Shown one piece after another: positions 8,458 through 16,089 of a stretch of 51,198 nucleotides of DNA (position 1 is its first letter; every line of letters starts with the position of its first letter). Origin of the DNA: Guptibacillus hwajinpoensis (GTDB lineage: Bacteria; Bacillota; Bacilli; Bacillales; Bacillaceae_O); assembly GCA_016841765.1 (NCBI GenBank), contig JAENYN010000035.1:1-51198 (forward strand), written 5' to 3'. The translations under genes were made by a program, and so were the position numbers. The notes beneath the pieces are model-generated. The model was not told where the DNA came from. It saw only the letters and a program-made list of their open reading frames with translations, and did not search any database.

Positions 8458-8652
8458 GCGCTGATCCCCTTTCCAACCGATTTGCACGTATAAACTTTAC
8501 CACAAAGGTCTGAATTATCAAAACATTCTCAGCTTTATTAAAAGAAATGTGAAAAAATACCTAACAGGAAGACTCAGATGAAACGCCTATTATGTTCCCC
8601 TCTCCCAAAAACCGGTAATGAAACATATAAACAGGTGAAAGGAGAGATCATT

Positions 8653-8952
8653 GTGGCTGAATATGAACTGAAAGATGTTGTAATGGAGAAAAGCGGAGAA
8701 TCAATCCAATTTGCACATGGCACGTTACTGAAAAATGAATTGGACGGAAAAGAGCACGTTGATGTCGTCTTGCGGAATGTGCCGCGTGAAGAAATCTTCA
8801 CTCATCATATGAATGATAATGAGACAGTCAACGTGAATTTGACAAGCTTTGCAGGAGAAGAGTTCAGCAAAGAGCTGGAAGTCACTTCAGTGAACAGCAC
8901 AAATCCGAACGATAACCTTGTCCAACTTGAAAGCAAAGAAAGTCACCTGTAA
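8653..8952 (+). CDS. Hypothetical small acidic protein
   Basis: 99 residues, not recognised, rich in Glu/Asp/Asn, with strand-like segments (EHVDVVLRNVPREEIF, TVNVNLTSFAGEEF) and no signal or membrane segment. The GTG at 8653 follows AAAGGAGAGAT; an ATG at 8578 is in frame but has no ribosome site. The gene is monocistronic and abuts a repeat C copy directly after its stop. Confidence 0.6.
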   Translation: MAEYELKDVVMEKSGESIQFAHGTLLKNELDGKEHVDVVLRNVPREEIFTHHMNDNETVNVNLTSFAGEEFSKELEVTSVNSTNPNDNLVQLESKESHL

Positions 8953-9083
8953 GGACGAACGCGCAAGGCGCCCGCTTAGCGGCGTACGCATAAGCGGGGG
9001 TACCCGCAGGAAGGTGATCTTTCCTTCCGGAGGGGATCACCGCTTATGACGATAGCCGCTGGCGCCTGGAGCTGGATGACTCC
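8953..9083 (+). repeat. Family C structured repeat, copy 1
   Basis: About 130 bases with nested pairing arms: GGCGCC at both ends, GCGG/CCGC inside them, then CATAAGCGG with CCGCTTATG, and a central GGTGATC with GATCACC. Two inverted copies lie at 9796-10046. It starts right after a stop codon. Its folding suggests a structured RNA or a palindromic mobile repeat. Confidence 0.75.
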
Positions 9084-9142
9084 CTTCCCGCTTTTTATCC
9101 ACAAAGCAAAAATTTTATAATTTCCTTAACAGAAAAAATGAG

Positions 9143-9422
9143 TTTCGGACATAACTAAACAGAGACGAACAATATCTATTCAACGTAATACGGTTTACTA
9201 ATAATCAGTTAAGCTGAAGAAACAAGTTCGTTCCATTGCGCTTCAGACACTCGCTTTCCACGGGGAGGAAGCTGAGCCTCCCGGCTGCGCCTGCGGGATC
9301 TCAGCCTTTCCTCTATTTCCCGTTGGACTTTGAAAAATCTTCTTTGAAATAACACCGCACGAAGAAAATGGGTTTTTATTTTCGAGGAGTCGAGTGTCTT
9401 CCGCTCCATTCCACTAGTTTTA
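9143..9422 (+). repeat. Family A repeat, long form
   Basis: Begins with a degraded GGACATAACTAAA end, then the GACGAACAATATCTATTCAACG block shared with 1-120 and 51069-51198. Its middle contains a roughly 60-base module (with the complement of AAAATAAAAACC and TTTTCTTCGTGC) also present in the B copy at 48576 and in the fragment near 27003. It is non-coding; reading frames here are artefacts. Confidence 0.75.
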
Positions 9423-9426
9423 AAAA

Positions 9427-9742
9427 GGCTCTGTTAAAGCTCAATGTTGTTTTTTTGCACTAGTTGATTGGAGTGGAAGGTGCGAGACTCCTGCGGGACT
9501 AGCGGGACAGGTGAGACCCCGCAAGAGCGATAGCGATGAGGAGGCTCACCGCCCGCCCCGCGGCAAAGAAGACACTGTGAGTGCGACCGAAGGGAAGCAG
9601 GAACAGATGTCGCACTTGTGCCTGTGGTGCAAAGAAGACACTGTGAGTGCGACCGTAGGGAAGCAGGAACAGATGTCGCACTTGTGCCTATGGTGAAAGC
9701 GAGTACCTGCAACGGAAATCAACACTAGCGTTTAACAGAGCC
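9427..9742 (+). repeat. Family B repeat, copy 1
   Basis: About 316 bases with 12-base terminal inverted repeats GGCTCTGTTAAA and TTTAACAGAGCC. Inside, a 66-base unit starting GCAAAGAAGACACTGTGAG occurs twice in tandem (9563-9628 and 9629-9694) with very few differences. There is no transposase, so it is probably non-autonomous. Confidence 0.75.
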
Positions 9743-9795
9743 TATTGTTTAGGAAATTATAAAATTTTTTCATTTTGGACAAAAAGCGATAAATG

Positions 9796-9920
9796 GAGTC
9801 ATCCAGCTCCATGCACCAGCGGCTATTGTCATAAGCGGTGATCCCCTCAAGAAGGAAACCTTCCTGCGGGTACCCCCGCTTATGCGTACGCCGCTAAGCG
9901 GGCGCCCTGCGCTTTTGTTC
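9796..9920 (-). repeat. Family C structured repeat, copy 2
   Basis: Reverse-orientation copy of the element at 8953, with the same CATAAGCGG/CCGCTTATG arms and terminal GGCGCC; its central stem is slightly altered. Confidence 0.75.
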
Positions 9921-10046
9921 ATCCAGCTACAGGCGCCAGCGGCTATCGTCATAAGCGGTGATCCCCTCCGGAAGGAAAGGTCACCTTCCTGGGGTACCCC
10001 CGCTTATGCGTACGCCGCTAAGCGGGCGCATTGCGCTAATGTTCAT
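9921..10046 (-). repeat. Family C structured repeat, copy 3
   Basis: Head-to-tail with copy 2 and immediately adjoining the stop codon of the Lon-like protease gene, so it would form the 3' end of that transcript. It keeps the GGTGATC / GATCACC-type central arms with small changes. Confidence 0.75.
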
Positions 10047-12482
10047 TCAGGAATTCAATTTTTCTCTGTCTCTTTTTACAGAAGCTTGATACATCTCTTC
10101 CAGCCTTTTCTCCACCAACCCGAAAATGGTTTCCTCGCCAAAGTGCCCATCTTCATTTCGTTCCGCTCCGGCTGGAACACCGGTCAGGATTTCAATCCCT
10201 TCAGTGACGTTTTTGATGGCCCAGATATGGAATTTTCCGCTTTTTACTGCACGGGCCACTTCATCATCAAGCATGAGGTTTTTTACATTTTGATAGGGGA
10301 TGATGACTCCCTGCTTGCCGGTGAGTCCATTCTCTTTACAGATATAAAAGAATCCTTCAATTTTTTCATTCACACCGCCGATGGGCTGGATTTCCCCCCA
10401 CTGGTTAACTGAACCTGTGACAGCGATTCCCTGTTTGATCGGCACTTTCGCTAAAGATGATAACAGGACATACAGCTCGGTGCTCGATGCACTGTCACCG
10501 TCGATCATGTTATAAGTTTGTTCAAAGGTGATGCTGGCCGAGAGCGGCAGCGGCCGGTTCTGGGCAAACATGCCGGATAGATAGCCGCTCAAAATCAGCA
10601 AGCCTTTGGAATGGAGATCGCCGCTTAAGGAAGTTTCCCGTTCTATGTTCAATATGCCGCTGCGTCCGGCAAAGGTCTGGGCTGTTATTCTGCTTGGAAG
10701 GCCGAACGTGAACTCCCGGGTCCCCATTACAGCAAGGCCATTTATCTGGCCGATCCTTTCCCCGTCAGTGTCCACCATAATCGTTCCATCCAGGATCATT
10801 TCACGCAGCTTTTCCGCTATGCGGTTGGAGCGGTAGTGCTGCTTGGCCAGCGCTTTTTGAACATGGGGGCGGTCGGCAAATTCGCTGTTTTCCCTCCTGG
10901 CCCAATAGCTGGATTCTACGAGGATCTTGGTGATTTCCTGGAAGCGCGTCGACAGCTTCCTTTGATCAGAAACCAGGCGGGAACTGTGGTCGATGATACG
11001 GGCAATCGCACGCCTGTGAAACGGCAGCAAGCCTTCGTTATCAGAAAACGTTTTGATAAATGACGCCATCTGTAGGTGGTGCTCAAGATCGCGGTCCATT
11101 TCGACGTCGAATTCAACTTTAACCTTGAATTGTTTTTGAAAATCTTCATCCCACAAGGAAAGCATGTCAAACAAATAATGGGAGCCGATCAAAATCACCT
11201 TCACGTTAAGTGGGATTGCTTCCGGACGAAGTCCTGCCGTCGCGAAGGGCGACTTTTCCTGAATGAGGCCGTCAGGAGTGATGGAGCCGTTTTGCAGCGT
11301 TCGCTTCATCATTGTCCAGACATAAGGTTCACTCAGGAGGTCGGCCGCGTGCATGATTAAGTATCCGCCGTTTGCACGGTGAAGCGAGCCAGCTTTTATG
11401 CGGGTAAAATCAGTCGACCAATTTCCGAAACTTCCGGTGTATTCCACTTTACCGAACAAATTGCTGTATGTCGGGTTTGTTTCATATATGATCGGGACTC
11501 CTTTTTTGACGGAATGGCTTACAAGCAGATTGACATGATACCGTTCGCGCTTTTTTTTATGTTCTGAACCGGCAAGCAGCTCAAGCATCGGATTTTCCTC
11601 CCCCTCGTTATTCAAAAGGAGCGGAAAGTTTTTGCTGATATCTTTTTGGTACAAGGTAAGGTAACGGGTTGTTTCATCCTGGTGGCTGTACCTGTCCAAC
11701 AGCGGGGCGAACAGGTAGTTTGTCGCATAGTTGGCAGTCTCCTGCATATACTCCTCCAGGCTCATCCGCATTTCTTTTTCAATTTTTTGGATAGCCAGAA
11801 GGGATTCAGCTATTTTTTCTTCCACCTTCCGGCCGCGGGATTTTAATTCTTCCTTCATGTCATCTGTGAGCCGCTGGTATTCATGAGTTTCAAGCGGACG
11901 ATTGAAACGGAGAGGATAGGAGTTGATGCCGGTTGGCGTCCGTTCCACTTTATACTGCAAGTCCATAGCGAACTGGCTCAGTTCTTTCCACAACGCCTCC
12001 ACCTTTGCTTCAAACTCATGCACAATGCTTTTTTTCCTGCTCGCATATTCATCACTGGAAAAAATCCGGATCAATTCATTTTCAATATCGAGCAGGAGAG
12101 CTTCCATCTCTTCACAAAAGATATGTCCCTTTCCGGAAGGGAACGAAAGGGCCACTGGCTGATCGGGGTTTTCAAAGTTATTGACATAGCACCAATCACA
12201 GGGGACAGGCTCCTGATCGGCGAATTGTTTCGCCTTCGAGCGGGTGAATGTTGTTCTGCCTGTTCCTGCCGGGCCTGCCACAAAAATGTTGTAACCCGAC
12301 TGGCGGACAGAAAGGCCGAATTCCATTGCCTCCACAGCTCGGGGCTGACCGATGATTTCATCTTCAAGATCGGTGTATCCGGTAGTTGTATCAAAAGGGA
12401 AAATCGTCTCATCACAGACATTTTGCAGCTTTTCAACAGGCACCCGGCAAACATCATCAATACGCGGCAGCAGCTCCTCCAT
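10047..12482 (-). CDS. Lon-like ATP-dependent protease (AAA_32 / Lon_C type)
   Basis: 811 residues, the LonB/YcbZ-like arrangement: an AAA+ ATPase region interrupted by a long helical insert (about residues 120-290) and a C-terminal Lon protease domain. Walker A is GPAGTGRTT at about 70-78. The protease dyad is visible as Ser in IDGDSASSTELYVLLSSL (near 660) and Lys in PIGGVNEKIEGFF (near 705). It degrades damaged or specific proteins in the cytoplasm using ATP. ATG start preceded by GGAGGTGG. It is not in an operon; a terminator and thiT lie upstream on the same strand. Confidence 0.9.
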   Translation of the reverse strand: MEELLPRIDDVCRVPVEKLQNVCDETIFPFDTTTGYTDLEDEIIGQPRAVEAMEFGLSVRQSGYNIFVAGPAGTGRTTFTRSKAKQFADQEPVPCDWCYVNNFENPDQPVALSFPSGKGHIFCEEMEALLLDIENELIRIFSSDEYASRKKSIVHEFEAKVEALWKELSQFAMDLQYKVERTPTGINSYPLRFNRPLETHEYQRLTDDMKEELKSRGRKVEEKIAESLLAIQKIEKEMRMSLEEYMQETANYATNYLFAPLLDRYSHQDETTRYLTLYQKDISKNFPLLLNNEGEENPMLELLAGSEHKKKRERYHVNLLVSHSVKKGVPIIYETNPTYSNLFGKVEYTGSFGNWSTDFTRIKAGSLHRANGGYLIMHAADLLSEPYVWTMMKRTLQNGSITPDGLIQEKSPFATAGLRPEAIPLNVKVILIGSHYLFDMLSLWDEDFQKQFKVKVEFDVEMDRDLEHHLQMASFIKTFSDNEGLLPFHRRAIARIIDHSSRLVSDQRKLSTRFQEITKILVESSYWARRENSEFADRPHVQKALAKQHYRSNRIAEKLREMILDGTIMVDTDGERIGQINGLAVMGTREFTFGLPSRITAQTFAGRSGILNIERETSLSGDLHSKGLLILSGYLSGMFAQNRPLPLSASITFEQTYNMIDGDSASSTELYVLLSSLAKVPIKQGIAVTGSVNQWGEIQPIGGVNEKIEGFFYICKENGLTGKQGVIIPYQNVKNLMLDDEVARAVKSGKFHIWAIKNVTEGIEILTGVPAGAERNEDGHFGEETIFGLVEKRLEEMYQASVKRDREKLNS

Positions 12483-12570
12483 TTTTCGCCACCTCCAAGA
12501 ATATACGGTTACTTACAATATTCGACTGAGCCAGCAATGCTTCCTGCTTGAAGGATGTTGGTCCGCACAT

Positions 12571-12602
12571 AAAAAAACTTCCGCTGAGGACGGAAGTTTT
12601 TA
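12571..12602 (-). terminator. Terminator of thiT
   Basis: AAAAACTTCCG-TCCTCAG-CGGAAGTTTTTTT on the minus strand, immediately after thiT; the A/T flanks would let it work in both directions. Confidence 0.85.
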
Positions 12603-12619
12603 TCTGATACATAATGTTG

Positions 12620-13186
12620 TCAGGTGGTACGGAGAACGAGACGCTCTGCCCCTTTGACAATCCCGGCGAGAACCATCGCACTGAGCAAAAAGGCCGGTCC
12701 CATATAGGTCAAATTATAAACGAGCGAGTAGATGAAGACAGGTGTGCCTTCCGGGGCATACTCGCCGAAAAAGACAACCCCTGAATATACATGAACAGCG
12801 TATCGGAGCAGGCTTCCCAAAAATGCGCCGGCGACGATATAAACGACCGCTTTGTTTTGCCGGCCATTTTCAAGGAGACTGCGGATTTTGGAAGCAAAGA
12901 TGCCTGCAGTACCTACAATCGAAAAGGCAACAAAATAATCGAGAAAAGCCTGTACCGGTGTATAAATGTACGGCTGGCCTGCCACGACTTGCAAAAGGCC
13001 CACCATTAAACCAGTCAATAGCCCGCCTTTTACCCCCCACCGATAAGAAATGATGAAGATCGGCAGCATGGCAAATGAAATTGAACCGCCCTGGGCCCAC
13101 AGCTTGAATGAAAAGAGATCAAGCAAGTAACCCAGCACTCCGAAAATGGCAACTTCTACCATAAAAATAACTGTTTTGTTCCGCAT
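12620..13186 (-). CDS. thiT: ThiT, thiamine ECF transporter S component
   Basis: 188 residues with about six membrane segments. It is the substrate-binding membrane subunit that works with the shared ECF energising module, not encoded here. Family motifs seen: GGSISFAMLPIFIISYRWGVKGGLLTGLMVG, then AFLDYFVAFSIVGTAGIF and a terminal SLVYNLTYMGPAFLLSAMVL. The ATG has AAAGGGGG upstream. A TPP riboswitch and a terminator lie in the leader, which confirms the thiamine role. Confidence 0.93.
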   Translation of the reverse strand: MRNKTVIFMVEVAIFGVLGYLLDLFSFKLWAQGGSISFAMLPIFIISYRWGVKGGLLTGLMVGLLQVVAGQPYIYTPVQAFLDYFVAFSIVGTAGIFASKIRSLLENGRQNKAVVYIVAGAFLGSLLRYAVHVYSGVVFFGEYAPEGTPVFIYSLVYNLTYMGPAFLLSAMVLAGIVKGAERLVLRTT

Positions 13187-13216
13187 TCATTTTCCCCCTT
13201 TGGCTTTTAATGCATA

Positions 13217-13265
13217 ACAAAAAGCAATACAGGGGATTGTTCAGTGGAGAACGCCCGCATTGCTT
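13217..13265 (-). terminator. Riboswitch-controlled terminator before thiT
   Basis: AGCAATGCGGG pairs with CCCTGTATTGCT, followed by TTTTTGTT, between the TPP aptamer and the thiT start. It is the expected expression platform: TPP binding should favour this terminator. Confidence 0.75.
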
Positions 13266-13285
13266 GCCTGGTCATCATCCGCTTC

Positions 13286-13375
13286 CACAATCCCTCCGCT
13301 AGCATTAACTAACAGGTTCAAAGGGTCAGAACTCTCACGTTCACTCTCAGCCTTATTTGGCTCCCCTGGTGGTTG
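13286..13375 (-). ncRNA. TPP riboswitch (THI element)
   Basis: On the minus strand the conserved aptamer parts appear in order: AGGGGAGCC, GGCTGAGAGTGA, TTCTGACCCTTTGAACCTG, TTAGTTAATGCTAGCGGAGGGA. These are the J3/2 CUGAGA, the GACCC-GAACCTG and the closing GCGNAGGGA motifs. It lies about 100 bases upstream of thiT and controls it by premature termination. Confidence 0.95.
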
Positions 13376-13608
13376 CGCTTATATGCTTTTTGCCTGCAAT
13401 CATTCATGAAAACCGCAGTTTCCATACATGCATTTTCAAAACAACACCGGTTCAAGAAACAGTACCGGCTTGTAATCTATTACAATATAAAGGAAAATGG
13501 GAGATTTGTCGAGATATTTGTTCTGCGGACATTTTTGGAATGCTAGTGGATAGGGTGTCATTGCATGTTTTTGGGGGAGGGGTAAGGTGATTAGTGCCAG
13601 TGCTTTTT

Positions 13609-13764
13609 GGTAACGAAGGGGTTATGCGTGACCGAAAAGGGCGGATATCACCAAAAAGGTAACGAATGGGGTTATGCGTGCCCGAAAATGCCCACCCATC
13701 ACCAAAATAGGTAACGAATACTGTTATGCGTACCCAAAAAGGCCATGCGCATCATCAAAAAGAT
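13609..13764 (+). repeat. Family D tandem repeat, three units
   Basis: Three imperfect units of 49-55 bases starting at 13609, 13658 and 13710. Each starts GGTAACGAA, has GTTATGCGT about 15 bases on, and ends near CATCACCAAAA (CATCATCAAAA in the third). A related single unit lies at 34283-34320. Non-coding in appearance. Confidence 0.75.
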
Positions 13765-13895
13765 ACCCTGGCCGCAGAAAGTGGATACCAGCAGGGAAGT
13801 CTGCAAACCGCGCTACTTTATGTTTATTCTTCTTAGAGCACAATATAGTATTTATAGCCCGCCGGACTTCCATATATATCACCTTATGGGCCTTT

Positions 13896-13924
13896 TTGTA
13901 TATCTATTTAAAATCGTCTATGGT
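13896..13924 (+). promoter_or_regulatory. Sigma-A promoter of the CPHC protein gene
   Basis: TTGTAT and TATGGT separated by exactly 17 bases. The predicted transcription start near 13931 argues against a start codon at 13925. Confidence 0.45.
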
Positions 13925-14149
13925 ATGATTGATGAAAGATTGAAAGGGGAATGCCGTATCGGAAAATTTTTGATCGATCACGAACGGAAACTCATCCATC
14001 GGTCAGCTTATGTAACAGACAAATGTCAGCACGAGTCCATTCCGGTAAAATACCGTGAAGACTTGAACAGTGATGAAAGACTGAATCAGTTTCAGGGATA
14101 TGAACTATGTCCGCATTGTTCAGTTAACCTTGCTTATGTACATAAGTGA
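13925..14149 (+). CDS. Hypothetical small protein with C-terminal CPHC motif
   Basis: Up to 74 residues, not recognised. The stable part is GKFLIDHERKLIHRSAYVTDKCQ ... YELCPHCSVNLAYVHK, whose Cys residues (DKC and CPHC) suggest a metal site. The start is unclear: the ATG at 13925 has no ribosome site and overlaps a good promoter (TTGTAT, 17 bases, TATGGT, 13896-13924), while AAAGGGGAA at 13943-13951 points to a start nearer 13958, where only ATC is available, or to the TTG at 13970. Longer upstream frames run through the tandem repeat and are unlikely. Confidence 0.5.
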   Translation: MIDERLKGECRIGKFLIDHERKLIHRSAYVTDKCQHESIPVKYREDLNSDERLNQFQGYELCPHCSVNLAYVHK

Positions 14150-14290
14150 ATTACCCGTTCTTTGTTATTGAATGATCTGTCTGCTATATAAAGCAGAAAT
14201 CGTTTATTTGCTATATAAGTGTAGTTATGGAAAAAGAGCATAGGTGATGACTAACTGGAGCAGTGTCTTTATTAATGCTCTCTTTCTAGT

Positions 14291-14480
14291 TATAGGCACG
14301 CAAGACAGCTTTCCGTGCCTATATTGACGCATTCTCTTTAATTACAGGCATGGAAGACGCTTTTCCGTCCCTGTATTTTTTTATTCTCCTGATTAAGGCA
14401 CTGAATGACAGTTTCAGTGCCTTTAATGCCGCAATGCCCCAACTAATAGGCACGGGAGACTTCTTTCCATGTGGAAAAAG
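14291..14480 (+). repeat. Family E: series of four related hairpins
   Basis: 14291-14323, 14344-14374, 14392-14427 and a degenerate fourth at 14446-14480. The first three are short near-perfect palindromes built on GGCAC or GGCAT arms with a GAC-containing loop (for example GGCACTGAA-TGACAGT-TTCAGTGCC). An equivalent hairpin with the same GGCACTGAA arm is at 40642-40669. There is no gene in this 480-base gap; the hairpins are its only visible content. Confidence 0.7.
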
Positions 14481-14555
14481 GATCCCAGCCGCGGAAAGAA
14501 TAGATGAACCCAGAAACAAGTGCCAGTATTCTCAGATGATAAAACTACTCATTAG

Positions 14556-14586
14556 AAAAACGCCTGGATTGTAACCAGGCGTTTTT
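14556..14586 (-). terminator. Terminator of glutaredoxin gene
   Basis: AAAAACGCCTGG-TTACAATC-CAGGCGTTTTT on the minus strand, about 45 bases after the glutaredoxin stop. It is symmetric, so it can act in both directions. Confidence 0.85.
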
Positions 14587-14632
14587 GTGTGGACAATGTT
14601 GTGCAATTCCTGCTGTGCAGTTTAATTGCTTT

Positions 14633-14869
14633 TTACGCAGTAAGTAAAGCTTCAATGTTTTGCGGATCGAAGCCGATGACCCATTTTCCGTTGATTTCGG
14701 TTTGCGGGACACCCATCTGACCGGTGTTTTGAAGAACATATTCCATTTTTTCCGGCTCAAGCTGTAAGTTAACCTCTGTGAAACTCACATTTTTGTCATT
14801 TAAGAAATTTTTCACCATTGTGCAGTATGGGCAAGTGCTTGTTGTGTAAACCGTGATGTTTTTGTTCAT
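14633..14869 (-). CDS. Glutaredoxin-like protein (CPYC)
   Basis: A 78-residue one-domain glutaredoxin of the NrdH/short Grx type. The redox site CPYC is at residues 13-16 (TSTCPYCTMVKNFL), the cis-proline is in MGVPQTEINGKWVIGFD and the C-terminal helix is NIEALLT. It reduces disulfides or carries thiols in the cytoplasm. The ATG has GGAGG 8 bases upstream. A very good promoter overlapping a CsoR/CstR-like operator precedes it, which ties it to sulfide/persulfide or metal response. Confidence 0.88.
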   Translation of the reverse strand: MNKNITVYTTSTCPYCTMVKNFLNDKNVSFTEVNLQLEPEKMEYVLQNTGQMGVPQTEINGKWVIGFDPQNIEALLTA

Positions 14870-14937
14870 TCATTTTTCCTCCATTCATTTATAAGCATTA
14901 AGCGGCCGCTCATCCAAAAAATTCAACGGCCTTTAAT

Positions 14938-14953
14938 ATACCCCTATAGGTAT
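14938..14953 (-). promoter_or_regulatory. CsoR/CstR-type operator candidate
   Basis: ATACCCCTATAGGTAT, an imperfect palindrome of ATACC and GGTAT halves as used by CsoR-family repressors. It overlaps the end of the -10 element of the glutaredoxin promoter. Which regulator binds is not shown; no CsoR gene is in the window. Confidence 0.55.
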
Positions 14954-14980
14954 AGTATGATAACAGAAGTGAAATGTCAA
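14952..14980 (-). promoter_or_regulatory. Sigma-A promoter of the glutaredoxin gene
   Basis: On the minus strand TTGACA and TACTAT are exactly 17 bases apart, a near-consensus promoter, about 85 bases upstream of the glutaredoxin start. Confidence 0.75.
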
Positions 14981-15080
14981 CCGGAATACAGAGGGGACTT
15001 CAACATTCTTCAAATCCGGTATTGTGTGTCGGAAGATTAAAGGTTATGAAAAATGGGGAAGGCTTTAAAGGGAGGCGATC

Positions 15081-15587
15081 ATGTTGAAAGTGGTGATCAT
15101 ATCAGACACCCATATGCCAAAACGGGCAAAAGCGCTGCCGGCTGTATTGAAGGATGAGTTAAAAAACGCCGGACTCATTATTCATGCTGGTGACTGGCAA
15201 ACCCTCGCGCTGTATGATGAACTGCAACAATACGCACCAGTGGAAGGGGTAGCGGGGAACATAGATGAGGATGAAGTGACTGAAAAGCTGGGCTTAAAGA
15301 AAATCATTGAAGCAGCCGGTATGAGAATAGGCATTGTCCATGGGCATGGTAAAGGGAAGACGACCGAGAAACGGGCAATGGCTGCGTTCCGTGATGATGA
15401 TCCGGATTTTATCATTTTTGGTCATTCTCATATTCCGATTCACAAAGAAGTGGATGGGGTAGTCCTTTTCAACCCGGGTTCCCCCACAGATAAACGGAGA
15501 CAGAAACAGTTCTCATACGGACTTCTGACGATTGAGAAAAGCGAAATGACGATAAAGCACGTCTTCTTCGATGATCGTTCCCCGTAA
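15081..15587 (+). CDS. Metallophosphoesterase, YfcE/MJ0936 family
   Basis: 168 residues. The calcineurin-like metal site is complete: SDTHMPKRA, HAGDWQT, VAGNIDED, IVHGHG and FGHSHIP, followed by FNPGSPTDKR typical of the YfcE-type phosphodiesterases. It hydrolyses phosphodiester or phosphomonoester bonds with two metal ions; the natural substrate is unknown. ATG start after GGGAGGCGATC. Followed by a hairpin (15576-15602, CGTTCCC/GGGAACG) without T-tract. Confidence 0.88.
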   Translation: MLKVVIISDTHMPKRAKALPAVLKDELKNAGLIIHAGDWQTLALYDELQQYAPVEGVAGNIDEDEVTEKLGLKKIIEAAGMRIGIVHGHGKGKTTEKRAMAAFRDDDPDFIIFGHSHIPIHKEVDGVVLFNPGSPTDKRRQKQFSYGLLTIEKSEMTIKHVFFDDRSP

Positions 15588-15677
15588 ACCCTATAGGGAA
15601 CGTGGAAATCGCAGAAAAATAAAAGAAGATGTGTGAGAGTTGCCAAAAGTGGGAAAATTACCGGTGAGGTGAAGATA

Positions 15678-16028
15678 ATGAACGAAGAACAGAAACTTGA
15701 ATTAGTAGGTAAACTGAAATCTGCTTTGTCTGAATGGAAGGGCAGCGATATTTCCATCCGCAAGCACGAACAGCGGGACCTGGATGAAGTTACGATGAAT
15801 TTGCTGGATGTTGAGTGGGTCGACAGGCCGGCAACACTTGATGATTACCTTGGCGAGTATCTTCTCAAGCTCCGCGGCCATGGGAGCATCACCGCCGAGA
15901 AGGACGTCCAGGATTTGCCGCAGAATGATTACGAAATTCCGCTCGCGGGACTCCATAATGTCGATGTATCCGAGAGCCGAGTGCACCTGGAGAGTTCCAG
16001 AGCCTCGTATACGGTGACAAAAGCATAA
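15678..16028 (+). CDS. Hypothetical protein
   Basis: 116 residues, soluble, not recognised. Features are a Glu/Lys-rich helical start (EEQKLELVGKLKSALSEWK) and a compact middle (WVDRPATLDDYLGEYLLKLRGHGS). The ATG at 15678 follows GAGGTGAAGATA; an upstream in-frame GTG at 15633 lacks a ribosome site. It follows the phosphoesterase by 90 bases on the same strand and ends at a strong terminator. Confidence 0.6.
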   Translation: MNEEQKLELVGKLKSALSEWKGSDISIRKHEQRDLDEVTMNLLDVEWVDRPATLDDYLGEYLLKLRGHGSITAEKDVQDLPQNDYEIPLAGLHNVDVSESRVHLESSRASYTVTKA

Positions 16029-16031
16029 AAA

Positions 16032-16067
16032 AGAACCGGCAGCCTACAAAGCTGCCGGTTCTTTTTT
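16032..16067 (+). terminator. Bidirectional terminator
   Basis: GAACCGGCAGC-CTACAAA-GCTGCCGGTTC followed by TTTTTTG, with a matching A-run before it. It separates the plus-strand unknown from the minus-strand doxX gene. Confidence 0.9.
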
Positions 16068-16089
16068 GCAACTGATAACCCTGAATCGA

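Noticed and set aside
9209-9409. Minus-strand open frame in repeat A
   Set aside because: Lies wholly in a non-coding dispersed repeat.
9511-9696. Open frame in repeat B
   Set aside because: The product is a translation of the 66-base tandem repeats; no ribosome site and not kept in other copies.
13674-13928. Open frame across tandem repeat D
   Set aside because: Uses repeat sequence as code, without a ribosome site, and overlaps the more likely small gene in another frame.
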